Shown: piece by piece, positions 10,355-18,221 of the stretch
How positions within the stretch are numbered: position 1 is the first letter of the stretch
Layout: each line of letters starts with the position of its first letter
From: Planctomycetia bacterium
Lineage (GTDB): Bacteria > Planctomycetota > Phycisphaerae > UBA1845 > Fen-1342
Reading direction: 5' to 3'
Assembly (NCBI GenBank): GCA_015709575.1
Contig: CP054190.1
Coordinates: forward strand, 3,656,616-3,720,615
DNA: 64,000 nucleotides
Notes under the pieces: model-generated
Database searches by the model: none
Told to the model about the DNA's origin: nothing
Seen by the model: only the letters and a program-made list of their open reading frames with translations
Made by a program: the position numbers and the translations under genes

Positions 10355-11404
10355 ATGAACCCGCTTCAGGAAACCGTGACGGTGGTGATGGATGCCGCGC
10401 CCGGCACGGGCGGGCAGAGCATCACGCTGCCGCGCCGGATCGGCACGGTAAAGATCGGGGACTGCATCGGGCGCGGCGGCAGCGGGGTGGTTTTTTCCGG
10501 ATATGACGACGCACTGAAGCGATCGGTGGCGGTGAAAATTCTGCATCACTTGCGGGGCGGGGCGCGCGAGCTGGACCGCGGACGGCTGATTGACGGCGTG
10601 CGCAACGCGGCGCGCGTGCGGCATGAGCACCTGGTGATGGTGCACGGCGTGGACCTGGTGGGCGATTTTCCGGTGATCGTGATGGAGCACGTCGACGGCG
10701 CATCGCTGCGCGACCTGCTCAGCGCGCGCGGTCAGTTTGACGTGGAGACGGCGCTGCACCTGGCGCGCGAAGTGTGTGCGGGCGTGGATGCGCTGCACCG
10801 CGAGAACATCGTGCATCGCGACCTCAAGCCGGCCAACGTGCTGATCGACCGCGGCGGGGTGGCGCGGGTATGTGACTTCGGCCTGGCGTGCGAGGTCGGC
10901 GGAACGGCGATGGCGCGCAGCGACGAGAATGTGGCGGGCAGCCCGCTCTTCATGGCGCCGGAGGTATTTGAGGGGATGGTGTCGCCGCAGGGCGACGTGT
11001 ACGCAGTCGGCGTGCTGCTGTTCGAGATGCTGGCCGGACGCGTGCCCTTCGACGGAGACTCGATCGCCGACGTGCGTGACCGCCATCTGCACACGGATCC
11101 GCCGATTGACATCCTGGCCGGCGCAGGAGTGCCGGATGACCTGGTCGAACTGGTGGGGCGCTGCCTGAACAAACAGCGAATCATGCGATACAAGAGCGCC
11201 GGACACCTGCTGCGTGCACTGGAGGAGATGCCTCCGCGACAACGACCGGACCACGTGCGGGCGCGAGTGGCCGACGGCGTCAACTCGCTCGGGCCGGGCG
11301 CGAAGCGCGCCGAAGCGGATCGCACGCCCACGCCGGTCGCCGCCAACACCTACGACATGCTTTCCGCGCGCGCGGCCGCCAAGCGGAAGCACAAGCCGGA
11401 ATAG
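10355..11404 (+). CDS. Hanks-type serine/threonine protein kinase
   Basis: A 349-residue cytosolic kinase. The glycine loop is GRGGSGVV (39-46), the catalytic lysine is in VAVK (Lys61), the catalytic loop is HRDLKPAN (154-161), DFG is at 174-176, and GSPLFMAPEVF marks the activation segment and APE motif. The subdomain IX Asp follows in GDVYAVGVLLFEML. The last ~60 residues (PRQRPDHVRARV to AAKRKHKPE) are a basic, probably disordered tail. There is no membrane segment or extracellular sensor domain, unlike many PknB-type kinases. The substrate is unknown. The open frame extends upstream, but ATG 10355 is the first sensible start. Confidence 0.95.
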   Translation: MNPLQETVTVVMDAAPGTGGQSITLPRRIGTVKIGDCIGRGGSGVVFSGYDDALKRSVAVKILHHLRGGARELDRGRLIDGVRNAARVRHEHLVMVHGVDLVGDFPVIVMEHVDGASLRDLLSARGQFDVETALHLAREVCAGVDALHRENIVHRDLKPANVLIDRGGVARVCDFGLACEVGGTAMARSDENVAGSPLFMAPEVFEGMVSPQGDVYAVGVLLFEMLAGRVPFDGDSIADVRDRHLHTDPPIDILAGAGVPDDLVELVGRCLNKQRIMRYKSAGHLLRALEEMPPRQRPDHVRARVADGVNSLGPGAKRAEADRTPTPVAANTYDMLSARAAAKRKHKPE

Positions 11405-11433
11405 CGCTCCGGGCCGCGGCGGCGGGCCGCGGA

Positions 11434-11439
11434 TACAAT
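11434..11439 (+). promoter_or_regulatory. Candidate -10 box for the DUF6941-like gene
   Basis: TACAAT ends 18 bases before the ATG at 11458, with GGAG between them. The short distance would give a leader of about a dozen bases. Confidence 0.35.
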
Positions 11440-11457
11440 TCTGCTCCGGAGACGCTC

Positions 11458-11922
11458 ATGACGATGCACCACGGTGCGCTTCCCACGCTGGTCTCGCTGC
11501 TGATCTGCGACCAGGTGATCGACGACAAGCTTTCGAACAAGAAGAGTGCGATCGGCATGTTCAACGCGGTGCTGGTGCCGCAGACGCCGACGACGATTCA
11601 GCAGATGGCGGTGCTGGCCTCGGTGACGGAGCTGACCGCGCGGGTGGAGATGGAGATCCGCCTGGTGCGCGACGCGGACAACTCGATCATTTTCAGCGGG
11701 CGCGGGTTCGTGGAAGCGCCGAACCCGCTGGCGGTGGTGGATCTGCTGTTCAGCCTGCAGGGAATTCAGCTTCCTGCGCCGGGGCAGTACGCGTTTGAGA
11801 TCCTTGTCGGCGGCGAGCCTTTGGGGCGACGGCGATTCCAGGTGTTCGTGCGGCCGCGACGGCCGGCGCCGCCGGGCGGGGCGGAGCCGCCGGCCACGAC
11901 TCCGGGCGAGCCGACGGCCTGA
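11458..11922 (+). CDS. Conserved hypothetical protein, DUF6941-like
   Basis: A 154-residue protein with a beta-rich core: an opening LVSLLICDQVIDDKLSNKKSAIGMFNAV, a middle ARVEMEIRLVRDADNSIIFSGRG and a C-terminal strand GQYAFEILVGGEPLGRRRFQVFV. This pattern (CDQVI, NK.S.IG.F) resembles DUF6941 as I remember it. The last 25 residues are a Pro/Ala tail. There is no signal peptide. GGAG lies 6 bases before the ATG. The function is unknown; the kinase gene ends 53 bases upstream. Confidence 0.75.
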   Translation: MTMHHGALPTLVSLLICDQVIDDKLSNKKSAIGMFNAVLVPQTPTTIQQMAVLASVTELTARVEMEIRLVRDADNSIIFSGRGFVEAPNPLAVVDLLFSLQGIQLPAPGQYAFEILVGGEPLGRRRFQVFVRPRRPAPPGGAEPPATTPGEPTA

Positions 11923-12054
11923 GCCGATGCGCCAGCGCGCGCGGCGCGGATTTTGACGGTCCGGCGGCACTGTCGCCGTCCAGCAGGTGACCGCGGGTCG
12001 CGGACCGCATGCGTGTTGCGCCCGTCGCGGGGGCGTCCGGATACATGATCACCG

Positions 12055-13929
12055 ATGCGGATGAGAAGCTCTCTGATTGGCATGAACTGCGGGCCACGGC
12101 GTCGAAGGCGCGGTTCGACGTATTTGTTTGTCATCGCCGCGCTGCTGTTGGCGGCGTGGGTCGCGGTCGCCCGCGGGCAGGAAGCGCGGTTGCAGGTTCT
12201 CGGCGATCCGCGCGACATCTTCGTGGATCAGCCGGTTCTGGTGCAGGTGCTGGTTGAATTCTCGCAGCGCTGCGAGACGCCGACGTTGCCGGATCTTCCG
12301 GATTGCAGCGTGCGATTCGCGGGGGTCGGCCCGGACAGCACGTTCCGCATGGACATCAACGGGCAGGTGACCGAATCCCGGCAGCGCAGCTACCGCTTCG
12401 AGCTGATTCCGCGCCGACTGGGACGCTTCGAAATACCGCCGATCGACGTGCAGGCCGACGGGCGGGTCATTCAAACGCAGAGCGCCTCGTTTGAAGCGCG
12501 GCGCGACGACGCCGGCGAGCTGGTGCGCGCAAAGATCGTCGGACCTGACAAACCGATCTTCGCCGGGCAGCAGGTCGAGCTCTCGCTGGAGATCCAGGTG
12601 CGCTGCCCGGCGCTGGAGCGCCGCGACCAGCGCGGCCAGAGCCGTATCCGGCTGGACGCCGCCGAAACCTGGCGCTACCTGAACGCAGCCGCGCTCGCTC
12701 CGTTCACGACCTATCGATCGCAGGGGGCGATCTCGCTTCCCGAGGACAGCGGCGTGCTGTCGCAATGGTACGTCTACCGGCTGGTCGAGCGCGTCGTCGC
12801 ATCGCAGCCGGGACCGCTGCGCTTTGACGGATTGACGGTTCGAATGCGCTACCCGCTGGAGTACGGCATTGACTCCTTCGGCCTGCTTACCAACACCGTC
12901 ATCACGCGCGTGCGTGACGTGGCCGTTGAGCCGGAATATGGAAACCTGACGGTGCTGCCGCTGCCGGAGCAGGGGCGGCCGGCCGATTTTTCGGGCGCGG
13001 TGGGGACGTTCACGGTGCGCTCGGCGATCACACCGGGCGACGCGCGCGTCGGCGATCCGCTGGAATTGATGGTGGACATTCGCGGAGACGGTCCGCTGGA
13101 CTCGCTCCCGCCGCCGCGCCTGGAACTGCACCCCGACATCACCGCGAGCTTCCGCATTCCCGACACGCCGCCGGCGGGCGAGACGATCCGCAGCGCTCGC
13201 GGTGATGAGCCGCTGGTGCGGCGATATCGCTTCACGTTGCGGCCTCTGCGGCCGCTCTCGGAACTCCCGCCGATCCGCTATTCATACTTTGACCCGCAAC
13301 GCGCCGCGTACGCGGTCGCCATCGCGCCGGCGGCGCCGTTGCGCGTCACGACCGCCGATCGCGTCAGTGACGCCGACGTGGTCGGGCTGGCGGGGCGGAA
13401 CACAGAAGCCGCCCAGCCGACAGAGCAATCGGAGCCGGGCCTGCGACCGATGACAAGTGTGGCAGCGGCCCTGCGGGCCGCGCGGACGGACGTGAGCCGG
13501 ACGGAGGCCCTGGTCGCGGTGGCGGCGCCGCCCGCTGTCGTTGGCGTGATTTGCCTGGCAGGCTGGATCGTGCGCCGACGAAGGCGCTCCCCGCGATTGC
13601 GCGAGCGCCGGGCACTGCGCGCGGCACAGCGGCGCATTCGAGCGGCTGCGCGACGTTCGCCGCGCGAGTGCGCCGAGGCGGTACATGCCGCGCTGGTCGC
13701 GTATCTCGCCGAGCGGCGCGGCGAGCCGCCGGGTCGATATGTCGGCCGGGAGGGCGCCGCGCTGCTGACGGCCTGCGGGGCGCCGGCTGAAATCACGGTG
13801 CGCTGGACCGAGACAGTTGAAGCGGCCGAGGCGGCCTCGTTCGGCGGAATGGTGCAGCCGAGCGCGGAGGCGCTGGTGCAGCGGGCCGAGCGCGTACTGG
13901 CGGAGGTGGCCGGAGTGCGAATGGCATGA
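12055..13929 (+). CDS. batD: BatD-like protein (aerotolerance family)
   Basis: A 624-residue membrane-anchored protein with a signal peptide (STYLFVIAALLLAAWVAVARGQ), repeated Ig-like beta domains (VFVDQPVLVQV, RLGRFEIPPIDVQADG, IFAGQQVELSLEIQV, GDARVGDPLELMVDIRGDGPL), a membrane segment near residue 490 (LVAVAAPPAVVGVICLAGWIV) and a basic cytoplasmic tail. This is the BatD (oxygen tolerance) architecture. BatD proteins usually work with MoxR, DUF58 and vWA proteins; none of those is next to it here. It overlaps batE by four bases (ATGA). The start could also be one of two in-frame ATGs (12061, 12082), since the first lacks a clear ribosome site. Confidence 0.8.
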   Translation: MRMRSSLIGMNCGPRRRRRGSTYLFVIAALLLAAWVAVARGQEARLQVLGDPRDIFVDQPVLVQVLVEFSQRCETPTLPDLPDCSVRFAGVGPDSTFRMDINGQVTESRQRSYRFELIPRRLGRFEIPPIDVQADGRVIQTQSASFEARRDDAGELVRAKIVGPDKPIFAGQQVELSLEIQVRCPALERRDQRGQSRIRLDAAETWRYLNAAALAPFTTYRSQGAISLPEDSGVLSQWYVYRLVERVVASQPGPLRFDGLTVRMRYPLEYGIDSFGLLTNTVITRVRDVAVEPEYGNLTVLPLPEQGRPADFSGAVGTFTVRSAITPGDARVGDPLELMVDIRGDGPLDSLPPPRLELHPDITASFRIPDTPPAGETIRSARGDEPLVRRYRFTLRPLRPLSELPPIRYSYFDPQRAAYAVAIAPAAPLRVTTADRVSDADVVGLAGRNTEAAQPTEQSEPGLRPMTSVAAALRAARTDVSRTEALVAVAAPPAVVGVICLAGWIVRRRRRSPRLRERRALRAAQRRIRAAARRSPRECAEAVHAALVAYLAERRGEPPGRYVGREGAALLTACGAPAEITVRWTETVEAAEAASFGGMVQPSAEALVQRAERVLAEVAGVRMA

Positions 13930-14939
13930 GCGCTGGATTGAAGAAAAGTGGTGGCGTGCATAGTCGGGCTGCCGACGACGCGGCGCGGGCGCGCAAGCGG
14001 CCGCAATCGGGAAGCGCGCGCGATCCGGCGGCAGCGTCCCTGTCGCGAGCTGAAATCGGGTTTGTGCGCATTCCGTCCGTCCGCACGTTTCTGTCATGCG
14101 CGTGTCTGCTGCTAAGCCCGTTCATGATTCGGGCCGCGGCTGATTCGGCCGACGCAAAGCTGATTCAGTCGATCCAGAGAGAGCTGGAACGAGCCGCGGC
14201 TGCCGCCAGCGCTGCACCGGCAGCCCCGATGGTGGAGGCGGCTGGCGGACAGGGCGGCGGCACGGCGGGGCCGGGAGGCGCCTCGGCAGCGGCGCGCGCG
14301 AAACAGGCCGCACAGGGGTTGGAGGAGCTCGCGGCCGAACACGGCTCGAGCGCCGAGCTGGAGCAACTGGCCTCGACGGCCTATTACCTGGCTGGAGACG
14401 TCGGGCGGGCGGTGCTGCACCTGCGCCGGGCGCAGCGGTTCGCGCCGGGAGACAACGAGATCCGCGGCGGGTTGGAATTGCTGCGATCCCGGATCGAAGG
14501 CGCGCCGCGGCCGGCTGACCGATCGAGTTGGATTCCGCCATGGTCGGACATTCACGGACGCACGTCCCTGCGGGCGCGCTGGTGGCTCACGGTCGCAGGC
14601 GGCGTCGTTGGGTTCGGAGGAGTGGGTCTGTGGCTATGGCTGCGCCGACCGGCGCTGCTGGTGCTGGCGGCACTGGGCGGTGCAGCATGGGGGGGTGCGG
14701 GCGGGTCGGTGCTGGTGCAACTGCACCAGGAGCGCGTGGCACCACCGGCGATCGTGATCGAGCCGCAACTGGTGCGGACTGGGCGGGGCGAGTGGTATGA
14801 CGCGATGCGGGCCGCGCCGCTGCCGGCGGGCTCCGAGATCGTCATTCAGGAAGTGCGGGCGGGTTGGGTGCGATTGTCATTGCCGGCGGGCGAGACAGGC
14901 TGGATCCCGGAGCACGCAGTTGAGCGCGTGGTTCCGTAA
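13926..14939 (+). CDS. batE: BatE-like protein: TPR, two membrane helices and SH3-like domain
   Basis: A 337-residue protein with an N-terminal signal or anchor (FLSCACLLLSPFMIRAAA), a coiled Ala/Gly-rich region, a TPR-like repeat (STAYYLAGDVGRAVLHLRRAQRFAPGDNEIRGGLELL), two membrane helices (WWLTVAGGVVGFGGVGLWLWL and LVLAALGGAAWGGAGGSVLV) and a C-terminal SH3-like domain (RAGWVRLSLPAGETGWIPEHAVERV). This is the BatE layout, and the ATGA overlap with batD supports it. Its last 98 bases are also antisense coding sequence of the convergent mfd gene. Confidence 0.75.
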   Translation: MSAGLKKSGGVHSRAADDAARARKRPQSGSARDPAAASLSRAEIGFVRIPSVRTFLSCACLLLSPFMIRAAADSADAKLIQSIQRELERAAAAASAAPAAPMVEAAGGQGGGTAGPGGASAAARAKQAAQGLEELAAEHGSSAELEQLASTAYYLAGDVGRAVLHLRRAQRFAPGDNEIRGGLELLRSRIEGAPRPADRSSWIPPWSDIHGRTSLRARWWLTVAGGVVGFGGVGLWLWLRRPALLVLAALGGAAWGGAGGSVLVQLHQERVAPPAIVIEPQLVRTGRGEWYDAMRAAPLPAGSEIVIQEVRAGWVRLSLPAGETGWIPEHAVERVVP

Positions 14940-17900
14940 ACGCGGCTGGCGTCTCCGACGGGCTGGCGCCGGTCCCGGCCAACTGGTCGCGCAGCACGCG
15001 CAGCAACGTCTCCGGCGGCGCGAGCAATCGCGCCGGTAAGCGCCAGTGGATCGTTCGCGGGTCGGGCATCCGGGGCGAACCGGGGCCGTGGGCGAACAGC
15101 CGCTCCGCGCGGGTCAGCTCGTCCACGCTGAACACGAGGTCGGGCGGCGACAGCACGATCGACCGCACGCTGTACGCTCGCGCACGCACGCGAATTTCCG
15201 CCATGGTGAGCAGCGTTTCGACCTCCTCCGGCAGCGGGCCGTAGGCGTCGCGCAGGTCGTCTCGCAGGGCGGCGATGTCCTCGACCGTACGGCAGATCGT
15301 CAGCCGCTTGTAAACCTCCATGCGCTGCTTCTCGCCGCGGACATACACGCGCGGGATCGTGGCGGAGACGCCCAGCTCCAGGTTGACGGGGCGGAAGGGT
15401 TCGGCCGGCTCGTTCTTCACGCGCCGCACCGCCTGCTCGAGCAGCTCGCAGTACATCTCATAGCCGACGGCCTCGATGTGGCCGCTCTGCTCGGGGCCGA
15501 GGATGTTGCCCGCACCGCGGATTTCCAGGTCGCGCATCGCGATCTGAAAGCCTGCGCCCAGGTCGCTGTAGTGCTCGATGGCCTTGAGCCGCCGGGCGGC
15601 CCGGTCGGTGACCGGCGTGCCGGGAGCGAGCATGAGGTAACAGTAGGCGCGATGGCGGCTGCGCCCGACGCGGCCGCGCAACTGGTGCAGATCGGCCAGG
15701 CCGAAACGGTCGGCGCGGCTGATGATCATGGTGTTGGCCCGCGCCACGTCCAGCCCGGACTCAATAATGTTGGTCGAAACGAGGATGTCCGCCTCGTGGC
15801 GGACGAACCGAAGCATCACCTGCTCCAGCTCATCGCCGCTCATCTGGCCGTGCCCGACCACCACCCGCGCCTCGGGGACCAGGCTGCGGACGCGGTTTGC
15901 GACCTGCTCGATGTCGCGGACGAAATTGTGCACGACGTACGCCTGCCCCTCGCGCGACAGCTCGCGCTCCAGGGCCTCGCGGACGGTCTGATCGTCCCAG
16001 GTGCGCACCTGCGTGACGATCGCGCGGCGATCGGCCGGCGGCGTCGAGAGCGACGAGATGTCGCGGATGCCCAGCATCGACATGTGGAGCGTGCGCGGGA
16101 TCGGCGTGGCCGAGAGCGACAGCACATCCACGGTTGAGCGCAGCCGCTTGAGGCGCTCCTTGGCGTCGACGCCGAAGCGCTGCTCCTCATCGATCACCAC
16201 CAGCCCGAGATCGGCGAAGCGCACGTCGGCCGAGAGCAGCCGGTGCGTGCCGATCAGCACGTCCACCTGTCCCTTGCGGGCGCGATCGACGATCTTCTTC
16301 TGCTCGGCGGCACTGCGGAAACGGGACAGGCACTCGACGGAAAAGGGGTATTCCGCCATGCGCTCACGGAAGGTGTGGTAGTGCTGCTCGGCCAGCACCG
16401 TCGTCGGCACCAGCACGGCGACCTGCCTGCCGAATTCGCAGACCTTGAAGGCCGCCCGCATCGCCAGCTCGGTCTTGCCGAATCCGACATCGCCGCACAG
16501 CAGGCGGTCCATCGGGCGCGGGCGGGACATGTCAGCCTTGATCTCGGCGATGGCGCGCAGCTGATCGGGCGTTTCCTCGTAGAGAAAGCTGCCCTCGAAC
16601 TCGCGCTGCCAGTGCGTGTCCGCGGGAAAGGCGGTGCCCGATTCGGTCTCGCGATCGGCCTGGATGCGGAGCAGCTCGCCGGCCATGTCGAGCAGCGCGT
16701 CGGCGACACGATCGCGGGTCTTTTTCCACGCGGTGCCGCCGACCTTGCTGAGCACCATGCGCCCGCGCAGGCTGCCGACGTATTTTTGAACCAGGTGAAT
16801 CTGGCTGGTGGCGACGTTCACGACCACGCCGTCGGCGAACTCCAGCGCCAGGAATTCCTCGGTGCGGCCGTTGCGCTCCATCGAGCGCAACCCGAGAAAG
16901 CGCCCGATTCCGTGCAGCACGTGCACCACGGGATCGCCGGCGCTGAGATCGAAAAAGCTGTCGATCGGTCGGGCGGGCGCGATCCGGCGCAGCGTGCGGC
17001 GCTGGCGGTAGCGGCCGAAGATCTCGTGATTGGGAACGAACGCCCGCCGCCCCCAGCGAAACCCGCGATGCAGCACGCCGACGCGGGTCTCGATCGCACC
17101 CATCGGCTCGGATTGCTCGCGCAGCAGCTCCGTGAAGCGCTCCGCCTCCGGCGCATTGTCGCAGTACACCGCCACCGCGCAGGTGGCGGCCACCTCGCGC
17201 AGCGCCCGCATCGCGTCCGGCACGCGCGCGTCGAACTGCGGCAGCGCACCGGCGTCGAACCGAATCGCGTCCGACCCGCCGCTGCCGAAGCGCGAGAGGA
17301 ACAGGCGGCGCAGCCGACTGGCCGAGCGGAAAATCGCCTCCGGCGGGATCAGCCCGACCCGCTCTCCGATCCGCTGCCAGTGCGCCCGCGCCAGCTCCTG
17401 CATCTCCACCGGCTCAACAAAGGCGACCAGCGTCCGCGGATCCAGCAGCGCCAGAAAGCCGGTGGTCTCGCTCTCGCTCGGTGCGCTCGCGGACAGGAGC
17501 GCCGGGATCAGCACTTCCTGCAACTCCTGCCGCGAGCGCTGCGAGGCCGCGTCGAAGAGGCGGATGGACTCCACCTCGTCGCCGAAGAACTCGATCCGCA
17601 CGGGGTTCGAGTGCGCGGTGCAGAACACGTCCACGATGCCGCCGCGACGGGCGAAGTCCCCGGGCGCTTCCACGGCGTCGCAGGCAGTGAAGCCGCGCTG
17701 CGCCAGCCAGCCGGCCAGCTCGTCGGGCGAAATGGACTGCCCGCGGAGGACGGTGCGCGAGCGCGAGTCGATCGCCGCCGGCGTCGGAACGGGGTGCATC
17801 AGCGCCTGAATCGGCGCGACGATCAGCGGCGGCGGATCGGACGGGGTCGCCGGTCGGCGCAGCGCGATGCACAGTCGCAAGCGCTCGCCGGCCAGCTCCT

Positions 17901-18177
17901 CGTCTTCAGGCTCACCCGGCAGGGATTCGACCTGCGGCAGAAGTTCGGGCGTGCGCCCGACGGCCGTCTCGACGTCGTCGCGGGCGTCATCCGCTTCATC
18001 TGAGTGAGCGGTTACCAGCAGCAGCGGGCGATTCAGGCGCTGGGCCGCGACCGCCGCCAGGATTGGCGCAGCGGATCCCCACAGCCCGTCGGCGTGCACC
18101 GCCCCCGTGTCGGGCGCAAGTGCAGCCGCGAGCCTGTCGAAATTCGGATCCGACAGGATCGTGTCGAAAAGTACCAC
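14842..18177 (-). CDS. mfd: Transcription-repair coupling factor Mfd
   Basis: A 1111-residue SF2 translocase that removes stalled RNA polymerase and recruits UvrA, close to the 1148 residues of E. coli Mfd. Order: a UvrB-like N-terminal module (LPGEPEDEELAGERL, AWLAQRGFTACDAVEAPGDFARRGGIVDVFC), the polymerase-binding domain beginning DPVVHVLHGIGRFLGL, then the motor with Walker A LCGDVGFGKTELAMRAAF, Walker B VVIDEEQRFGVDAKERLK, SLSATPIPRTL, and HQLRGRVGRSRHRAYCYLM, followed by the TRG/C-terminal region. The GTG at 18177 is the start; no ATG fits better. The last ~30 residues lie in the convergent overlap with batE and are unusually Pro/Ala-rich. Confidence 0.97.
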   Translation of the reverse strand: MVLFDTILSDPNFDRLAAALAPDTGAVHADGLWGSAAPILAAVAAQRLNRPLLLVTAHSDEADDARDDVETAVGRTPELLPQVESLPGEPEDEELAGERLRLCIALRRPATPSDPPPLIVAPIQALMHPVPTPAAIDSRSRTVLRGQSISPDELAGWLAQRGFTACDAVEAPGDFARRGGIVDVFCTAHSNPVRIEFFGDEVESIRLFDAASQRSRQELQEVLIPALLSASAPSESETTGFLALLDPRTLVAFVEPVEMQELARAHWQRIGERVGLIPPEAIFRSASRLRRLFLSRFGSGGSDAIRFDAGALPQFDARVPDAMRALREVAATCAVAVYCDNAPEAERFTELLREQSEPMGAIETRVGVLHRGFRWGRRAFVPNHEIFGRYRQRRTLRRIAPARPIDSFFDLSAGDPVVHVLHGIGRFLGLRSMERNGRTEEFLALEFADGVVVNVATSQIHLVQKYVGSLRGRMVLSKVGGTAWKKTRDRVADALLDMAGELLRIQADRETESGTAFPADTHWQREFEGSFLYEETPDQLRAIAEIKADMSRPRPMDRLLCGDVGFGKTELAMRAAFKVCEFGRQVAVLVPTTVLAEQHYHTFRERMAEYPFSVECLSRFRSAAEQKKIVDRARKGQVDVLIGTHRLLSADVRFADLGLVVIDEEQRFGVDAKERLKRLRSTVDVLSLSATPIPRTLHMSMLGIRDISSLSTPPADRRAIVTQVRTWDDQTVREALERELSREGQAYVVHNFVRDIEQVANRVRSLVPEARVVVGHGQMSGDELEQVMLRFVRHEADILVSTNIIESGLDVARANTMIISRADRFGLADLHQLRGRVGRSRHRAYCYLMLAPGTPVTDRAARRLKAIEHYSDLGAGFQIAMRDLEIRGAGNILGPEQSGHIEAVGYEMYCELLEQAVRRVKNEPAEPFRPVNLELGVSATIPRVYVRGEKQRMEVYKRLTICRTVEDIAALRDDLRDAYGPLPEEVETLLTMAEIRVRARAYSVRSIVLSPPDLVFSVDELTRAERLFAHGPGSPRMPDPRTIHWRLPARLLAPPETLLRVLRDQLAGTGASPSETPAAFTEPRAQLRAPGSSLSRPPAMTIAPNPPALPE

Positions 18178-18221
18178 TCAGTGCATCTTATCGGAGGGGG
18201 CGAGCGGAAGCGTTGAGGGCG

